Shown piece after piece: positions 16,482 through 25,194 of a stretch of 64,000 bases of DNA. The translations under genes were made by a program, and so were the position numbers. This DNA is from JACMLD01 sp039916305 (GTDB taxonomy: Bacteria; Bacteroidota; Bacteroidia; Chitinophagales; Chitinophagaceae): contig JBDSLR010000021.1 in NCBI GenBank assembly GCA_039916305.1, forward strand, positions 62,001-126,000, read 5' to 3'. Numbering within the stretch: the stretch's first letter is position 1; every line of letters starts with the position of its first letter. The notes under the pieces are model-generated. The model saw nothing but the letters and a program-made list of their open reading frames with translations. It ran no database searches and had not been told where the DNA came from.

Positions 16482-16874
16482 TTAGTACTTGTAATAATTT
16501 CTTTTAGCATCAATAACGGCCTGGTCCCGCTGGCTTTTTAAATCATGTACAATTTTTCTCCTTTCTTTACGGGTAAGGTTGGTATCATGCTGGGCAGACC
16601 ACATCTTGTCTTTGTAATCATTTTTGATATCCTCTATTTGTAAATCAAGTTTGGACGGCCTGTTATAAGAACGGCCATACATACCATTATTGTAACCGTA
16701 ATATGGATTGTAACCAAACGGAGAATAAAACAAGGGAGAATACCCGATACCCACTGAAACGCGTGGTGGTGCAATGTAAACATGTCTGCCACCGCCAAAA
16801 CCATGACCAAAACGTTGTGCCGAAGCACCCATTGCCAGTCCTAACGCAACTGCTATCACCATTAATTTTTTCAT
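16482..16874 (-). CDS. Small secreted Gly/Tyr-rich protein
   Basis: A 130-residue protein starting at the ATG at 16874, with signal peptide MKKLMVIAVALGLAMGASAQ. The mature N-terminus is rich in Gly, Tyr, Pro and Asn (FGHGFGGGRHVYIAPPRVSV, YSPFGYNPYYGYNNGMYG). The C-terminus is charged and helical (DLQIEDIKNDYKDKMWSAQ, ERRKIVHDLKSQRDQAV). I recognise a pattern common to periplasmic proteins of Bacteroidota but not a named family. A longer upstream in-frame extension is unlikely given the signal peptide. Confidence 0.75.
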   Translation of the reverse strand: MKKLMVIAVALGLAMGASAQRFGHGFGGGRHVYIAPPRVSVGIGYSPLFYSPFGYNPYYGYNNGMYGRSYNRPSKLDLQIEDIKNDYKDKMWSAQHDTNLTRKERRKIVHDLKSQRDQAVIDAKRNYYKY

Positions 16875-17081
16875 ACTTGTAATTTTATACCTTATAGACC
16901 CAAAAATGATACAAAAGAAACATTGGCAGTAATGATATAACGAATCGATAACAAATGCTAACCACGGAAGCCTGCGCAGGTACAGGCTTTTATTTTTTAT
17001 TAACAAATCAGGGTATAAAATGTCAGTCATGGTAAAATCTGGCAGCCAGTTAACTTATCTATTCGAGCCAGGTCCAGGCAT

Positions 17082-17113
17082 AAAAAAAAGCACCCCGGGG
17101 GCGCTTTTTTTTA
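17082..17113 (-). terminator. Terminator after the cytochrome c lipoprotein gene
   Basis: Inverted repeat with long A and T tracts, AAAAAAAGC-ACC-CCGG-GGG-CGCTTTTTTT, about 25 bases past the stop on the minus strand. Confidence 0.8.
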
Positions 17114-17136
17114 TATAATTATTCAGGTATCCCGGC

Positions 17137-17481
17137 TTATTTTTCTGCCAGGCCATTGTCTTTCCATTGTTGTATAATGGCGATGGTGCTGTCACTCAGT
17201 TTAGGATGCTTCATTGGCATAAATCCTTTTTCGCCCGGCGTTAATTGTACGCGGCGCAGGATATCATCTACATCTTTCTTTACATTGGCGTAATTGTCGT
17301 AAGCTGCCTTGTTACCACCTTTTGCCGGTATATGACATGGTGAGCAGGAACTCATAATAATGGGCTGAATGCCTGTTTCAAAGGTCACCAGTGGTGCTGC
17401 TGCAGCTTTTTTTGCCGTATGGCAATAAGAGAAGAATACAGCCATCATTACAATAAGCGAGGATACATATATTTTTTTCAT
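17137..17481 (-). CDS. Mono-heme cytochrome c lipoprotein
   Basis: A 114-residue protein starting at the ATG at 17481. The signal peptide ends VFFSYC, with Cys20 as the probable lipid site. It has one heme c attachment motif, CSPCH (Cys46, Cys49, His50), and a likely axial methionine in GFMPMKHP (Met88 or Met90). This is the c-type fold seen in periplasmic cytochromes of Bacteroidota, often labelled Planctomycete-type or cytochrome c family. It would carry electrons at the membrane, but its partner is not in the neighbourhood. A terminator follows and a -7 element precedes. Confidence 0.85.
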   Translation of the reverse strand: MKKIYVSSLIVMMAVFFSYCHTAKKAAAAPLVTFETGIQPIIMSSCSPCHIPAKGGNKAAYDNYANVKKDVDDILRRVQLTPGEKGFMPMKHPKLSDSTIAIIQQWKDNGLAEK

Positions 17482-17499
17482 TCTTCGTTGATTTGAATT

Positions 17500-17507
17500 C
17501 AAATATA
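17500..17507 (-). promoter_or_regulatory. Putative -7 promoter element TATATTTG of the cytochrome gene
   Basis: Matches TAnnTTTG on the minus strand, 18 bases upstream of the ATG. A TTTG lies upstream with a 15-base spacing, shorter than usual. Confidence 0.45.
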
Positions 17508-17597
17508 TTTAAATATTTGTGACAAATTCCTGACAATTAAAATTTTTATCGTTTGTGGCTGTTTTTTGATGCTGGAATTGGCAAGCATTGTTCCTGC

Positions 17598-17605
17598 TAT
17601 TTTTC
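17598..17605 (+). promoter_or_regulatory. Candidate promoter of the amine-utilisation cluster
   Basis: TATTTTTC differs from TAnnTTTG at one base. A TTG at 17578-17580 lies 17 bases upstream. The inferred start would leave a 5' leader of about 30 bases before the permease ATG. Confidence 0.3.
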
Positions 17606-17642
17606 CTACTTTTAAGCCTTACCAAACAATGGCCACAGCCTG

Positions 17643-18989
17643 ATGACGGATTTACCGCCGGAACCAACTCTTTCTGCACCACAGCTTTCGCGCACACTAG
17701 GCCCCGTTATGTTGTGGGGGCTGGGTGTAGGCTATGTAATCTCAGGCATGTATTTTGGCTGGAACCTGGGCCTGGCAGAGGGCGGCACTTACGGAATGGC
17801 CATCGCAACTTTCTTCACTATCATTCTTTATATTACTTTTACTTTTTCCTATACTGAACTCGCCTGCGCTATCCCCCGGGCCGGCGGTGTATTTGATTAT
17901 GCCAGTCGCGGACTGGGAAAAAAATGGGGTTTTATCGCCGGTATTGCTCAAATTATTGAATTTGTTTTTGCCCCGCCCGCTATTGCCGTTGCCATCGGCG
18001 CATATTTCCATATTTTCTTTCCGCAATTTTCTATCAATGCCATTGCGGTAGTTGCCTATATTATTTTCACAGCGCTTAATATGTATGGTGTAAAAGCTGC
18101 CGCTGTGTTCGAACTTATCATTACCATTTTCGCGGTATTTGAATTATTATTATTCGCCGGTATTGCACTGCCCCAGTTCCGGGTAAGCAACCTGCAGCAC
18201 AATGCTTTTCCACATGGCTGGATGGGCGTATGGGCTTCTATACCATTCGCCATCTGGTTTTTCCTGGGGCTGGAAGGCGTGGCGAATGTGGCTGAAGAAG
18301 CTGTGAACCCGCAGCGGAATGTTATGCTGGGTTTTGGCTCGGCTTTGTTTACCCTTATCGCCCTGTGTGTGCTGGTGTTTATTGCAGCTATTGGCATTGG
18401 CGGCTGGGAATCGATCGTTTACCCGTCACCGGGAGCAACCCCGTCAGATTCACCACTCCCCATGGCCCTGGCACAAATCACCGGTAATAGTGGCTGGCTG
18501 TACCATTTACTCATCACCATTGGTCTTATGGGACTGGTAGCTTCTTTTCATGGCATTATACTGGCATCCGGCCGCGCCACTTTCGAGTTTGGTAAAGCAG
18601 GCAATATACCGGCCTTGTTTGGCAAGGTGCATCCTTCTTTCAAAACACCGGCCAATGCCCTATTGGTAAATATGCTGATTGGTGTAACGGCATTGCTTAC
18701 CGGCAGAACTTCAGAAATTATTACCATCAGTGTTTTTGGCGCTTTATCACTCTATTTTATTTCAATGCTGAGCTTTATGGCGTTGCGGAAAAATGAAGCC
18801 GCACTACCCCGCCCTTTTAAAACACCCTTCTATCCCTATTTCCCGGTGATTGCCATGCTGATATCAGCCATCTTTCTTATAGCAATGACTACATTAAATA
18901 TTAAATTAGCGCTTATCTATTTTGGCATACTGGCCGTTTCTTATTTATGGTTTCACTTTTTTGTAAAAAACAATGGCAATGCAGCATAA
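17643..18989 (+). CDS. Ethanolamine-type permease (APC superfamily)
   Basis: A 448-residue transporter with about twelve membrane helices. It resembles the ethanolamine permease (Eat/EutP) branch of the amino acid-polyamine-organocation superfamily. Typical segments are VGYVISGMYFGWNLGLAEGG, TYGMAIATFFTIILYITFTF, YTELACAIPRAGGVFDYASR and GLEGVANVAEEAVNPQRN. It should import an amine, most likely ethanolamine, by proton coupling. Its stop overlaps the start of the glutamine-synthetase-like gene by 17 bases, which ties transport to gamma-glutamylation. Related permeases can carry other small amines or amino acids, so the substrate is not certain. Confidence 0.85.
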   Translation: MTDLPPEPTLSAPQLSRTLGPVMLWGLGVGYVISGMYFGWNLGLAEGGTYGMAIATFFTIILYITFTFSYTELACAIPRAGGVFDYASRGLGKKWGFIAGIAQIIEFVFAPPAIAVAIGAYFHIFFPQFSINAIAVVAYIIFTALNMYGVKAAAVFELIITIFAVFELLLFAGIALPQFRVSNLQHNAFPHGWMGVWASIPFAIWFFLGLEGVANVAEEAVNPQRNVMLGFGSALFTLIALCVLVFIAAIGIGGWESIVYPSPGATPSDSPLPMALAQITGNSGWLYHLLITIGLMGLVASFHGIILASGRATFEFGKAGNIPALFGKVHPSFKTPANALLVNMLIGVTALLTGRTSEIITISVFGALSLYFISMLSFMALRKNEAALPRPFKTPFYPYFPVIAMLISAIFLIAMTTLNIKLALIYFGILAVSYLWFHFFVKNNGNAA

Positions 18990-20349
18990 TCAAACAGCAG
19001 CCGGCCTGCTTCAACAGCTGGCGGACAAAGGCACCCGAAAAGTAAAACTGGCTATTACCGATATAGATGGCGTGCTGCGGGGTAAGGTGATCAGCTTTGA
19101 TAAATTTAAATCTGTAGCAGAAAAAGCTGTTGGTTTTTGTGATGTAGTCTTCGGATGGGATGCCAGTGACGCGGCATATGACAATGCCGGTTTTACCGGC
19201 TGGCATACCGGTTACCCAGACGCCATGGCCAAAATTGACCTGGATACGTTTCGCGAAATACCGTGGGAGAATGATCTCCCTTTCTTCCTGGCAGATTTCA
19301 TTGATGCAAAAGGCAATAGCCTGCCTGTATGCCCGAGAAGTTTATTAAAAAAAATCGGGCAGCAGGCAACAGAAGCCGGCTACCTGCCTTTTTTTGCACA
19401 GGAATTTGAATGGTTTAATTTCAAAAACAATATTGACGAACTGTATGAAAATAAATTCCGCAACCCGCAGCACCTGACCAATGGCATGTTTGGCTATTCA
19501 GTACTAAGGGCATCCCAGCAAAGTCCTTTCTTTCATGATTTGTTCGACCTGCTTACTAAATTCAATGTACCCATTGAAGGCATTCATACAGAAACCGGTC
19601 CCGGTGTATACGAAGCTGCTATTGAGTACGGAAAACTGCTGGAAGCGGCAGACAGGGCTGTTTGTTTTAAAACAGGTGTAAAAGAGATCGCCTCCAGGCA
19701 CGGTATTATAGCCAGTTTTATGGCCAAGTTTAATGAAAGCCTGCCCGGTTGCAGTGGGCATGTACACCAGAGCCTGTGGACTGTAGATGGTAAACAAAAT
19801 CTTTTTTACGACAAAAAAAGCAAGACAAATATCAGCGCTGTCATGGAAAGTTATATTGCCGGCCAGCTGCATTGCATGCCGCATATACTACCCATGTTTG
19901 CACCTACTGTTAACAGTTATAAGCGGCTTACAGAAGGCGCCTGGGCCCCTACTACCGTAACCTGGGCTTTTGATAACCGTACAACCGCGTTGAGGGTGTT
20001 GCCTGCCGGTGTCAATTCCACCCGGCTCGAAACGAGGGTGGTTGGATCAGATTCCAACCCTTACCTGGCCATGGCAGGTTGCCTGGCTGCCGGGCTGTAC
20101 GGCATAAAAAATAAAATGAAACTGAAAACTGCCCCTACTACGGGTAATGGCTATGCAGATAAAAAGAATGGACTACTGCCCCGGAACCTTTGGGAAGCAT
20201 CGCAGGCCATGAAAGAATCAGCCCTTGCAAAAGAATTATTCGGTGACGCTTTTGTACAGCATTTTACCGGCACCCGGGAGTGGGAATGGAGGCAGTTTTC
20301 TAAAGTAGTGACAGACTGGGAACTGAAAAGATATTTTGAAATAATATAA
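18973..20349 (+). CDS. Glutamine-synthetase-like gamma-glutamyl-amine ligase
   Basis: A 458-residue enzyme of the glutamine synthetase superfamily, in the gamma-glutamylpolyamine/ethanolamide synthetase range (PuuA, GlnA4, IpuC-like) rather than a housekeeping GlnA. It would use ATP to join glutamate to an amine. Metal and substrate sites are visible: QEFEWF, HTETGPGVYEAAIEYG, LPGCSGHVHQS, WAFDNRTTALRVL and TRLETRVVGSDSNPYLAMA. The N-terminal beta-grasp region has ITDIDGVLRGK. The start at 18973 overlaps the permease; a second ATG lies six bases later. Its place with a permease, dehydrogenases and a PuuD-like hydrolase supports amine catabolism. Which amine is used is not readable from sequence. 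Confidence 0.88.
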   Translation: MAMQHNQTAAGLLQQLADKGTRKVKLAITDIDGVLRGKVISFDKFKSVAEKAVGFCDVVFGWDASDAAYDNAGFTGWHTGYPDAMAKIDLDTFREIPWENDLPFFLADFIDAKGNSLPVCPRSLLKKIGQQATEAGYLPFFAQEFEWFNFKNNIDELYENKFRNPQHLTNGMFGYSVLRASQQSPFFHDLFDLLTKFNVPIEGIHTETGPGVYEAAIEYGKLLEAADRAVCFKTGVKEIASRHGIIASFMAKFNESLPGCSGHVHQSLWTVDGKQNLFYDKKSKTNISAVMESYIAGQLHCMPHILPMFAPTVNSYKRLTEGAWAPTTVTWAFDNRTTALRVLPAGVNSTRLETRVVGSDSNPYLAMAGCLAAGLYGIKNKMKLKTAPTTGNGYADKKNGLLPRNLWEASQAMKESALAKELFGDAFVQHFTGTREWEWRQFSKVVTDWELKRYFEII

Positions 20350-20513
20350 GAAAGTTTTGAGCTGTTAGCCATCAGCTTCAAGCCGGAGCGTACTGATTAC
20401 CTTGCCACCGTTTACAGCAAGACAGCCAGCCATGCAGTACATAAACAATGGCACGGCAAGACTGACAAGCATCATTTTAAAAAAATTACATTTACACAAT
20501 CAAATAGACAATC

Positions 20514-21665
20514 ATGACCGATTTCAATACGGTACGTCAATTTAATTTTCCCACTATTATAAGGTTTGGAGCGGGTGCAATAAAAGAATTGCCCGCACAC
20601 CTGCTGGCTAACGGTTTTACCAAGCCGCTTTTGGTGACAGACCCGCTGGTGGCCGGACTGGATTTCTTCGCACAGCTAAAAAAAGACCTTGCAGCAAAAT
20701 CCATATCGGCAGAAGTGTTTGCTGATATCCATAAAAACCCTGTAAAATCAGATGTGCTTAAAGGCGGCGATGTATATAAAGCAACTGACCGAGATTGTAT
20801 CATAGGCATTGGCGGCGGCGCTGCCATGGATGTGGCCCGTGCCATCGTGCTGCGCATTAACCATCAACGTGATCTGTTTGATTATGACGATTTGATAGGT
20901 GGTGATCAGTATGTAACCGAAGCCGTTCCGTATTTCATTACCGTACCAACCACCAGCGGTACGGGTAGCGAAGTAGGCCGCAGCGCCATTATTTCTGAGG
21001 ATGAAACACACCGCAAGAGAATTCTATTTTCGCCTAAACTACTGGCTAAAATTATTTTTGCCGATCCGTTGCTGACCATGGATCTGCCAGCTTTTGTAAC
21101 CGCTGCCACCGGTATGGATGCGCTTACCCATAATATGGAAGCATTTATTGCAAAAGGCTTTCATCCCATGGCAGATGGCATTGCGCTGGAGGGCATCCGC
21201 CTGATTAGTGAATCCATTGACGGCGCAGTGAATAAACCTGACCTTGCGGCGCGCAGTAAAATGATGATTGCCTCACTGATGGGTGCGGTGGCATTTCAGA
21301 AAGGCCTGGGTGTGGTACATTCACTGGCGCATCCGTTATCTGCCTTCCTGGATACACATCATGGCCTGGCCAACGCTGTAAATCTGCCACATGGGATGCA
21401 GTTCAATATAGCCGGATTTGAAGATAAATTTAGCCGGATGGCAGCAGCCATGAACCTGGAGAATCCAACAGCCGATGCGCTGATCAGGCACTTGTTTACA
21501 TTGAACCAGCAATTGCATTTGCCTGTAAAACTCAGCGCCATTGGTGTAAAACCGGAGCACATAGAAACGCTGAGCGATTTGGCCTTTGCAGATTTTTGTC
21601 ACCCAAGCAACCCGAAACCAGTCAGCAGGCAGGATTTTAAAACCCTGTACACGGGCGCTTTGTAA
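20514..21665 (+). CDS. Iron-containing alcohol dehydrogenase
   Basis: A 383-residue group III (iron-type) alcohol dehydrogenase. The nucleotide-binding segment is IIGIGGGAAMDVARAI and the TTSGTGSE signature follows. Probable metal ligands are in GMDALTHNMEAF and in GVVHSLAHPLSAFLDTHHG. In this cluster it could oxidise the free hydroxyl of a gamma-glutamylated amino alcohol to an aldehyde, replacing the FAD oxidase PuuB of the putrescine pathway. It follows the ligase after 164 bases and precedes the hydrolase gene by 12. The family's substrates are broad, so its role is inferred from context. Confidence 0.92.
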   Translation: MTDFNTVRQFNFPTIIRFGAGAIKELPAHLLANGFTKPLLVTDPLVAGLDFFAQLKKDLAAKSISAEVFADIHKNPVKSDVLKGGDVYKATDRDCIIGIGGGAAMDVARAIVLRINHQRDLFDYDDLIGGDQYVTEAVPYFITVPTTSGTGSEVGRSAIISEDETHRKRILFSPKLLAKIIFADPLLTMDLPAFVTAATGMDALTHNMEAFIAKGFHPMADGIALEGIRLISESIDGAVNKPDLAARSKMMIASLMGAVAFQKGLGVVHSLAHPLSAFLDTHHGLANAVNLPHGMQFNIAGFEDKFSRMAAAMNLENPTADALIRHLFTLNQQLHLPVKLSAIGVKPEHIETLSDLAFADFCHPSNPKPVSRQDFKTLYTGAL

Positions 21666-21677
21666 TACCTATCAGTA

Positions 21678-22391
21678 ATGAATATCGGACTTACCTATAC
21701 AGGTGCAGCAGACAAGCACAGCAATTATATACGCTGGCTAAAAAAAGATGCATCAATAAATATAATTACCCTGTCTGCCGAAACAAAAGAAAACAAGGGC
21801 AGTATAGACGATTGCGATGGACTTGTTTTATCAGGTGGTATTGATATACACCCAGGGTACTACAACAGCGACAACCGGGTATATCCGAATATGCCGCAGC
21901 AGTTTTATGAAAAAAGGGATGCCTTTGAAATAAGTGTTTTCAAATCGGCCCAGCATAAAAAAATACCGGTATTGGGCGTTTGCCGCGGATTGCAACTCAT
22001 TAATTGCATTTTGGGTGGCAGCCTGCAGCAGGATCTTGCTGGTAAAAACAGCATCCACAAAGCAATTGTAAATGCAGAAAAAAGACAGTTTGATAAAGCC
22101 CATGGCCTGCATATTGTACCAGCAACCCTGCTGGCAGAAATAGCTGCTACCGATCGCAGCCTGGTGAACAGCGCCCATCACCAATGCGTGGACACACTGG
22201 CTGCAGAATTAATGGTCAATTGTATCTCCGACGACAATGTGGTTGAAGGACTTGAATGGAAAGACAAAAAAGATAAACCATTTTTACTTTGTGTACAATG
22301 GCACCCCGAGCGCATGTATGAGTTCAACCTTGAAAGCGCAGCCTTAGCTGCAGGTATACGGGACCTGTTTTTTAAAGCAGTAAAAAAATAA
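21678..22391 (+). CDS. PuuD-like gamma-glutamyl hydrolase (class I GATase fold)
   Basis: A 237-residue class I glutamine amidotransferase-like hydrolase (peptidase C26), related to gamma-glutamyl-GABA hydrolase PuuD. LVLSGGIDIHPGYY forms the oxyanion region, the nucleophile is the Cys in VLGVCRGLQLINCILGGSLQ, and the His-Glu pair is in QWHPE near the C-terminus. It would release glutamate from the oxidised gamma-glutamyl product. With ethanolamine as the substrate that product is gamma-glutamylglycine. It sits 12 bases after the alcohol dehydrogenase and 8 before the aldehyde dehydrogenase. Confidence 0.9.
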   Translation: MNIGLTYTGAADKHSNYIRWLKKDASINIITLSAETKENKGSIDDCDGLVLSGGIDIHPGYYNSDNRVYPNMPQQFYEKRDAFEISVFKSAQHKKIPVLGVCRGLQLINCILGGSLQQDLAGKNSIHKAIVNAEKRQFDKAHGLHIVPATLLAEIAATDRSLVNSAHHQCVDTLAAELMVNCISDDNVVEGLEWKDKKDKPFLLCVQWHPERMYEFNLESAALAAGIRDLFFKAVKK

Positions 22392-22399
22392 TACAATCC

Positions 22400-23764
22400 A
22401 TGACTATTGTTAACCCTGCCACACAGGAAGTAATACAGGAAATACCGGCCGATACAACAGCATCCATTGTACAAAAATACCAGCGTTTAAAAGATGGTCA
22501 GCCTGGATGGGCTGCGCTGGGCGTGCAGGCACGCATTGCCGTTATACAAAAGTTCTACGATTTGCTTGACCAGGAAAAGAATGAACTGGCCGCAACGTTA
22601 ACCGCGGAAATGGGTAAACCCCTGCAGCAATCGTTTAATGAAATAAACGGCGCCCGCAGCCGCATCAAATATTTTATTGAAAACTCTGCTGAATACCTGC
22701 AGGAAGAATGGGTAACTATTACCGGTGATACCAGGGAAAAAATTGTGTACGAGCCGTTGGGTGTTATCGCCAATATTTCTGCATGGAATTATCCTTACCT
22801 GGTAGGCACCAATGTATTCATACCAGCCCTCATTGGGGGAAATGCAGTATTGTACAAGCCATCAGAATACACGCTGTTAACCGGTTTGCATATACAGCGC
22901 CTCTTGCATAAAGCCGGCGTACCGGAAAATGTTTTTGCGGTGGCGGCCGGCGCCGCTGCAGCCGGGGAAGCTATTGTAGCTTTACCGTTAAACGGTTATT
23001 TTTTTACGGGCAGTTACCAAACCGGCAAATACATTGCTGAAAAAACAGCGCACAAATTAGTGCCTGTGCAGCTTGAACTCGGCGGCAAGGATCCACTATA
23101 TATTGCCAATGATGTAGATGATGTAAAAACAGTAGCTGCCGGTAATGCGGACGGCGCTTTTTATAACAACGGTCAAAGCTGCTGCAGCGTAGAAAGAATT
23201 TATGTACACCAGGATATTTATGAAGAATACATTGCTGCTTTTGTTCAGGAAGTAAAATCATGGAAGAGCGGGCTGCCTACAGAAGAAGGCGTATATATCG
23301 GTCCGCTTACCCGGCCGGCCCAGCTAAAAATACTGGAGCAGCAGGTAAAAGATGCGGTTGAAAAAGGTGCTACTCTTTTATATGGCGGCAAGTCCGTTCC
23401 CGGTACCGGTAATTATTTTGAACCAACGGTATTAACCAATGTAAACAACCAGATGCTGGTTATGCGGGATGAATCTTTTGGGCCCATCATTGGCATCATG
23501 AAAGTTACCGGTGATCAAGAGGCGGTGAAACTGATGCAGGATACAGATTACGGTTTAACAGCCGGTGTATATTCAAAAGACTTTGCACGGGCCGAAAAAA
23601 TCATGCAGCAAATGAATGCCGGTACTGTATACTGGAACTGCTGCGACCGGGTAAGTGCTGCCCTGCCCTGGAGCGGGAGAAAAAATTCAGGATTGGGAGC
23701 TACCCTGTCTCACCAGGGAATCCGCGCATTTGTACAGCCGAAAGCCTACCATATACGCGGGTAA
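22400..23764 (+). CDS. NAD(P)-dependent aldehyde dehydrogenase
   Basis: A 454-residue aldehyde dehydrogenase. The conserved Asn is in SAWNYPYLVGTNVF, the general-base Glu is in VQLELGGKDPLY, and the catalytic Cys is in NNGQSCCSVERIYV. The C-terminus has SGRKNSGLGATLSHQGIRAF. It is shorter than some classical ALDHs but complete. In the cluster it should oxidise the aldehyde formed by the iron-type dehydrogenase to a carboxylate. It is the last of five collinear genes and is followed by a 118-base gap. Confidence 0.93.
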   Translation: MTIVNPATQEVIQEIPADTTASIVQKYQRLKDGQPGWAALGVQARIAVIQKFYDLLDQEKNELAATLTAEMGKPLQQSFNEINGARSRIKYFIENSAEYLQEEWVTITGDTREKIVYEPLGVIANISAWNYPYLVGTNVFIPALIGGNAVLYKPSEYTLLTGLHIQRLLHKAGVPENVFAVAAGAAAAGEAIVALPLNGYFFTGSYQTGKYIAEKTAHKLVPVQLELGGKDPLYIANDVDDVKTVAAGNADGAFYNNGQSCCSVERIYVHQDIYEEYIAAFVQEVKSWKSGLPTEEGVYIGPLTRPAQLKILEQQVKDAVEKGATLLYGGKSVPGTGNYFEPTVLTNVNNQMLVMRDESFGPIIGIMKVTGDQEAVKLMQDTDYGLTAGVYSKDFARAEKIMQQMNAGTVYWNCCDRVSAALPWSGRKNSGLGATLSHQGIRAFVQPKAYHIRG

Positions 23765-23882
23765 AATACAAGGCGGCCCTGTAATCCTGAACGGGAATAA
23801 ATGCAATCAACTTTTTTAGGTACTGAATAACCAAATCCATTATTGTTGTTGTAATTTTATCACTTGCAGTAAATTGAATCGT

Positions 23883-24365
23883 ATGCCCCCATTTCCCCAG
23901 CATAAAAATGCCTTTACTACTATTCTTACTGCATGGCTGCTGGCAGGTACGCTTGACATCAGTTCGGCCCTGGCACTGTTCTCAATACGTACAGGAAAAA
24001 ATCCATTACTTGTTTTCAATTATATTGCCAGTGCGGTATTTGGTAAGCCCGCTTACACCGCCGGCACGCCCATGGTAGTTGCAGGACTGCTGCTGCATTA
24101 TCTTATTGCACTTATTTTTACTGTTTTACTTTTCCTCCTGTATCCCCGCATTCACAAAATGATAACCAATAAATTTATTATTGGTATTCTTTACGGCGTT
24201 CTTGTCTGGATGATTATGAACCTGCTGGTAGTGCCGCTAACCCGGATTCCTCCTTTCAGCATTAGCTTTGCCAAGGCAGCTGAAAATATTGTCATTCTAA
24301 TCCTGGCCATCGGTTTGCCCGTTTTACTTGTTGTACACCGTTACTATTACGGTAAGGAGAAATAA
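23883..24365 (+). CDS. Four-helix integral membrane protein of unknown function
   Basis: A 160-residue membrane protein starting at the ATG at 23883, with four helices around residues 15-35, 57-80, 95-115 and 128-150. The motif ITAWLLAGTLDISSALALF and the GILYGVLVWMIMNLLVVPLTR segment resemble DUF1440/YagU-like proteins, though I am not sure of the family. It follows the aldehyde dehydrogenase on the same strand, but the 118-base gap makes membership in that operon uncertain. It could also be unrelated. Confidence 0.7.
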   Translation: MPPFPQHKNAFTTILTAWLLAGTLDISSALALFSIRTGKNPLLVFNYIASAVFGKPAYTAGTPMVVAGLLLHYLIALIFTVLLFLLYPRIHKMITNKFIIGILYGVLVWMIMNLLVVPLTRIPPFSISFAKAAENIVILILAIGLPVLLVVHRYYYGKEK

Positions 24366-24396
24366 GTAACCCTGGCATTACGGTTTGCCTCAGGGG

Positions 24397-25053
24397 TTAA
24401 GAATACGTATGGGTTCTTTCCTGCCGGGGAGTAATCATTTTTGCCATAAGAGCGTACGCAATAAAACCAAGTGAAGCGCCTGTTGTATTCAATATAACAT
24501 CGTTGATATCCGTTATGCGAGTATTAGTAGCAAGCTGCATCAGTTCTATAGATACGGAGGCCATCATGGCAACAATGGTAACCGCGAAAAAATTCCTTAA
24601 ACTTTTGAATAAGAGCGGTAGAAAAATACCGAGTGGAAACAGCATAATAAAATTGCCCACCACTTCATAATTAAACAGCTGGTATCCTCTCGTAAATACC
24701 AGTGGCTGCAAGTTAACGCCTTCCCGTGTAGTTACACGCTCCACCATCTTATGCCACCAGTGCTGAGCGGAGACTTCGTTAAAAAAAATAAAATACCCGG
24801 TGAGGGTAAGCACGCAAAAAACATATACAAAAAAAGCAGCTTGCAGGATGCCTTCAAAAAAAGAATCCTGTCTGCGTCTCATAACAGTAATGCCCATCCA
24901 CACATAAAAAAGCGCTATAGCAACAATCATGGCAATGACCCTTTTCAGGCTGGCATGCCTGAATTGCTGAAAATGATACATAACAGGATATACAGCGCTG
25001 ATGATCAGCACCGGCATCATTACCATTAATTTTTTAGTCGTGCTCATATCCAT
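24397..25053 (-). CDS. VanZ-like membrane protein
   Basis: A 218-residue integral membrane protein. The pattern NYEVVGNFIMLFPLGIFLPL, then SVSIELMQLATNTRITDINDVILNTTGASLGF, is the conserved core of the VanZ family, named after a teicoplanin-resistance accessory but mostly of unknown function. The start is placed at the ATG at 25053; a second ATG lies two codons downstream. It converges with the preceding plus-strand membrane protein gene. Confidence 0.85.
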   Translation of the reverse strand: MDMSTTKKLMVMMPVLIISAVYPVMYHFQQFRHASLKRVIAMIVAIALFYVWMGITVMRRRQDSFFEGILQAAFFVYVFCVLTLTGYFIFFNEVSAQHWWHKMVERVTTREGVNLQPLVFTRGYQLFNYEVVGNFIMLFPLGIFLPLLFKSLRNFFAVTIVAMMASVSIELMQLATNTRITDINDVILNTTGASLGFIAYALMAKMITPRQERTHTYS

Positions 25054-25194
25054 AAATAACAGGAAAAATAAGGGTTTATTGCGCTGGTACGGGCAAACAG
25101 GGTGCCAGAATACAGGGTTGTCGCAAAGATGTTTTTTCCGCACTACTGCGCGTAAATCCAGCCATTTTATTTACCATTGCCTGTAAAAACGCAG

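Noticed and set aside
18973..20349. Housekeeping glutamine synthetase
   Set aside because: Position between an amine permease and gamma-glutamyl oxidation enzymes fits an amine ligase better; the sequence cannot fully exclude GlnA activity.
17643..23764. Ethanolamine microcompartment (eut) operon
   Set aside because: No ammonia-lyase (EutBC) or shell-protein genes are present in the window; the ligase and hydrolase point to a gamma-glutamyl route.
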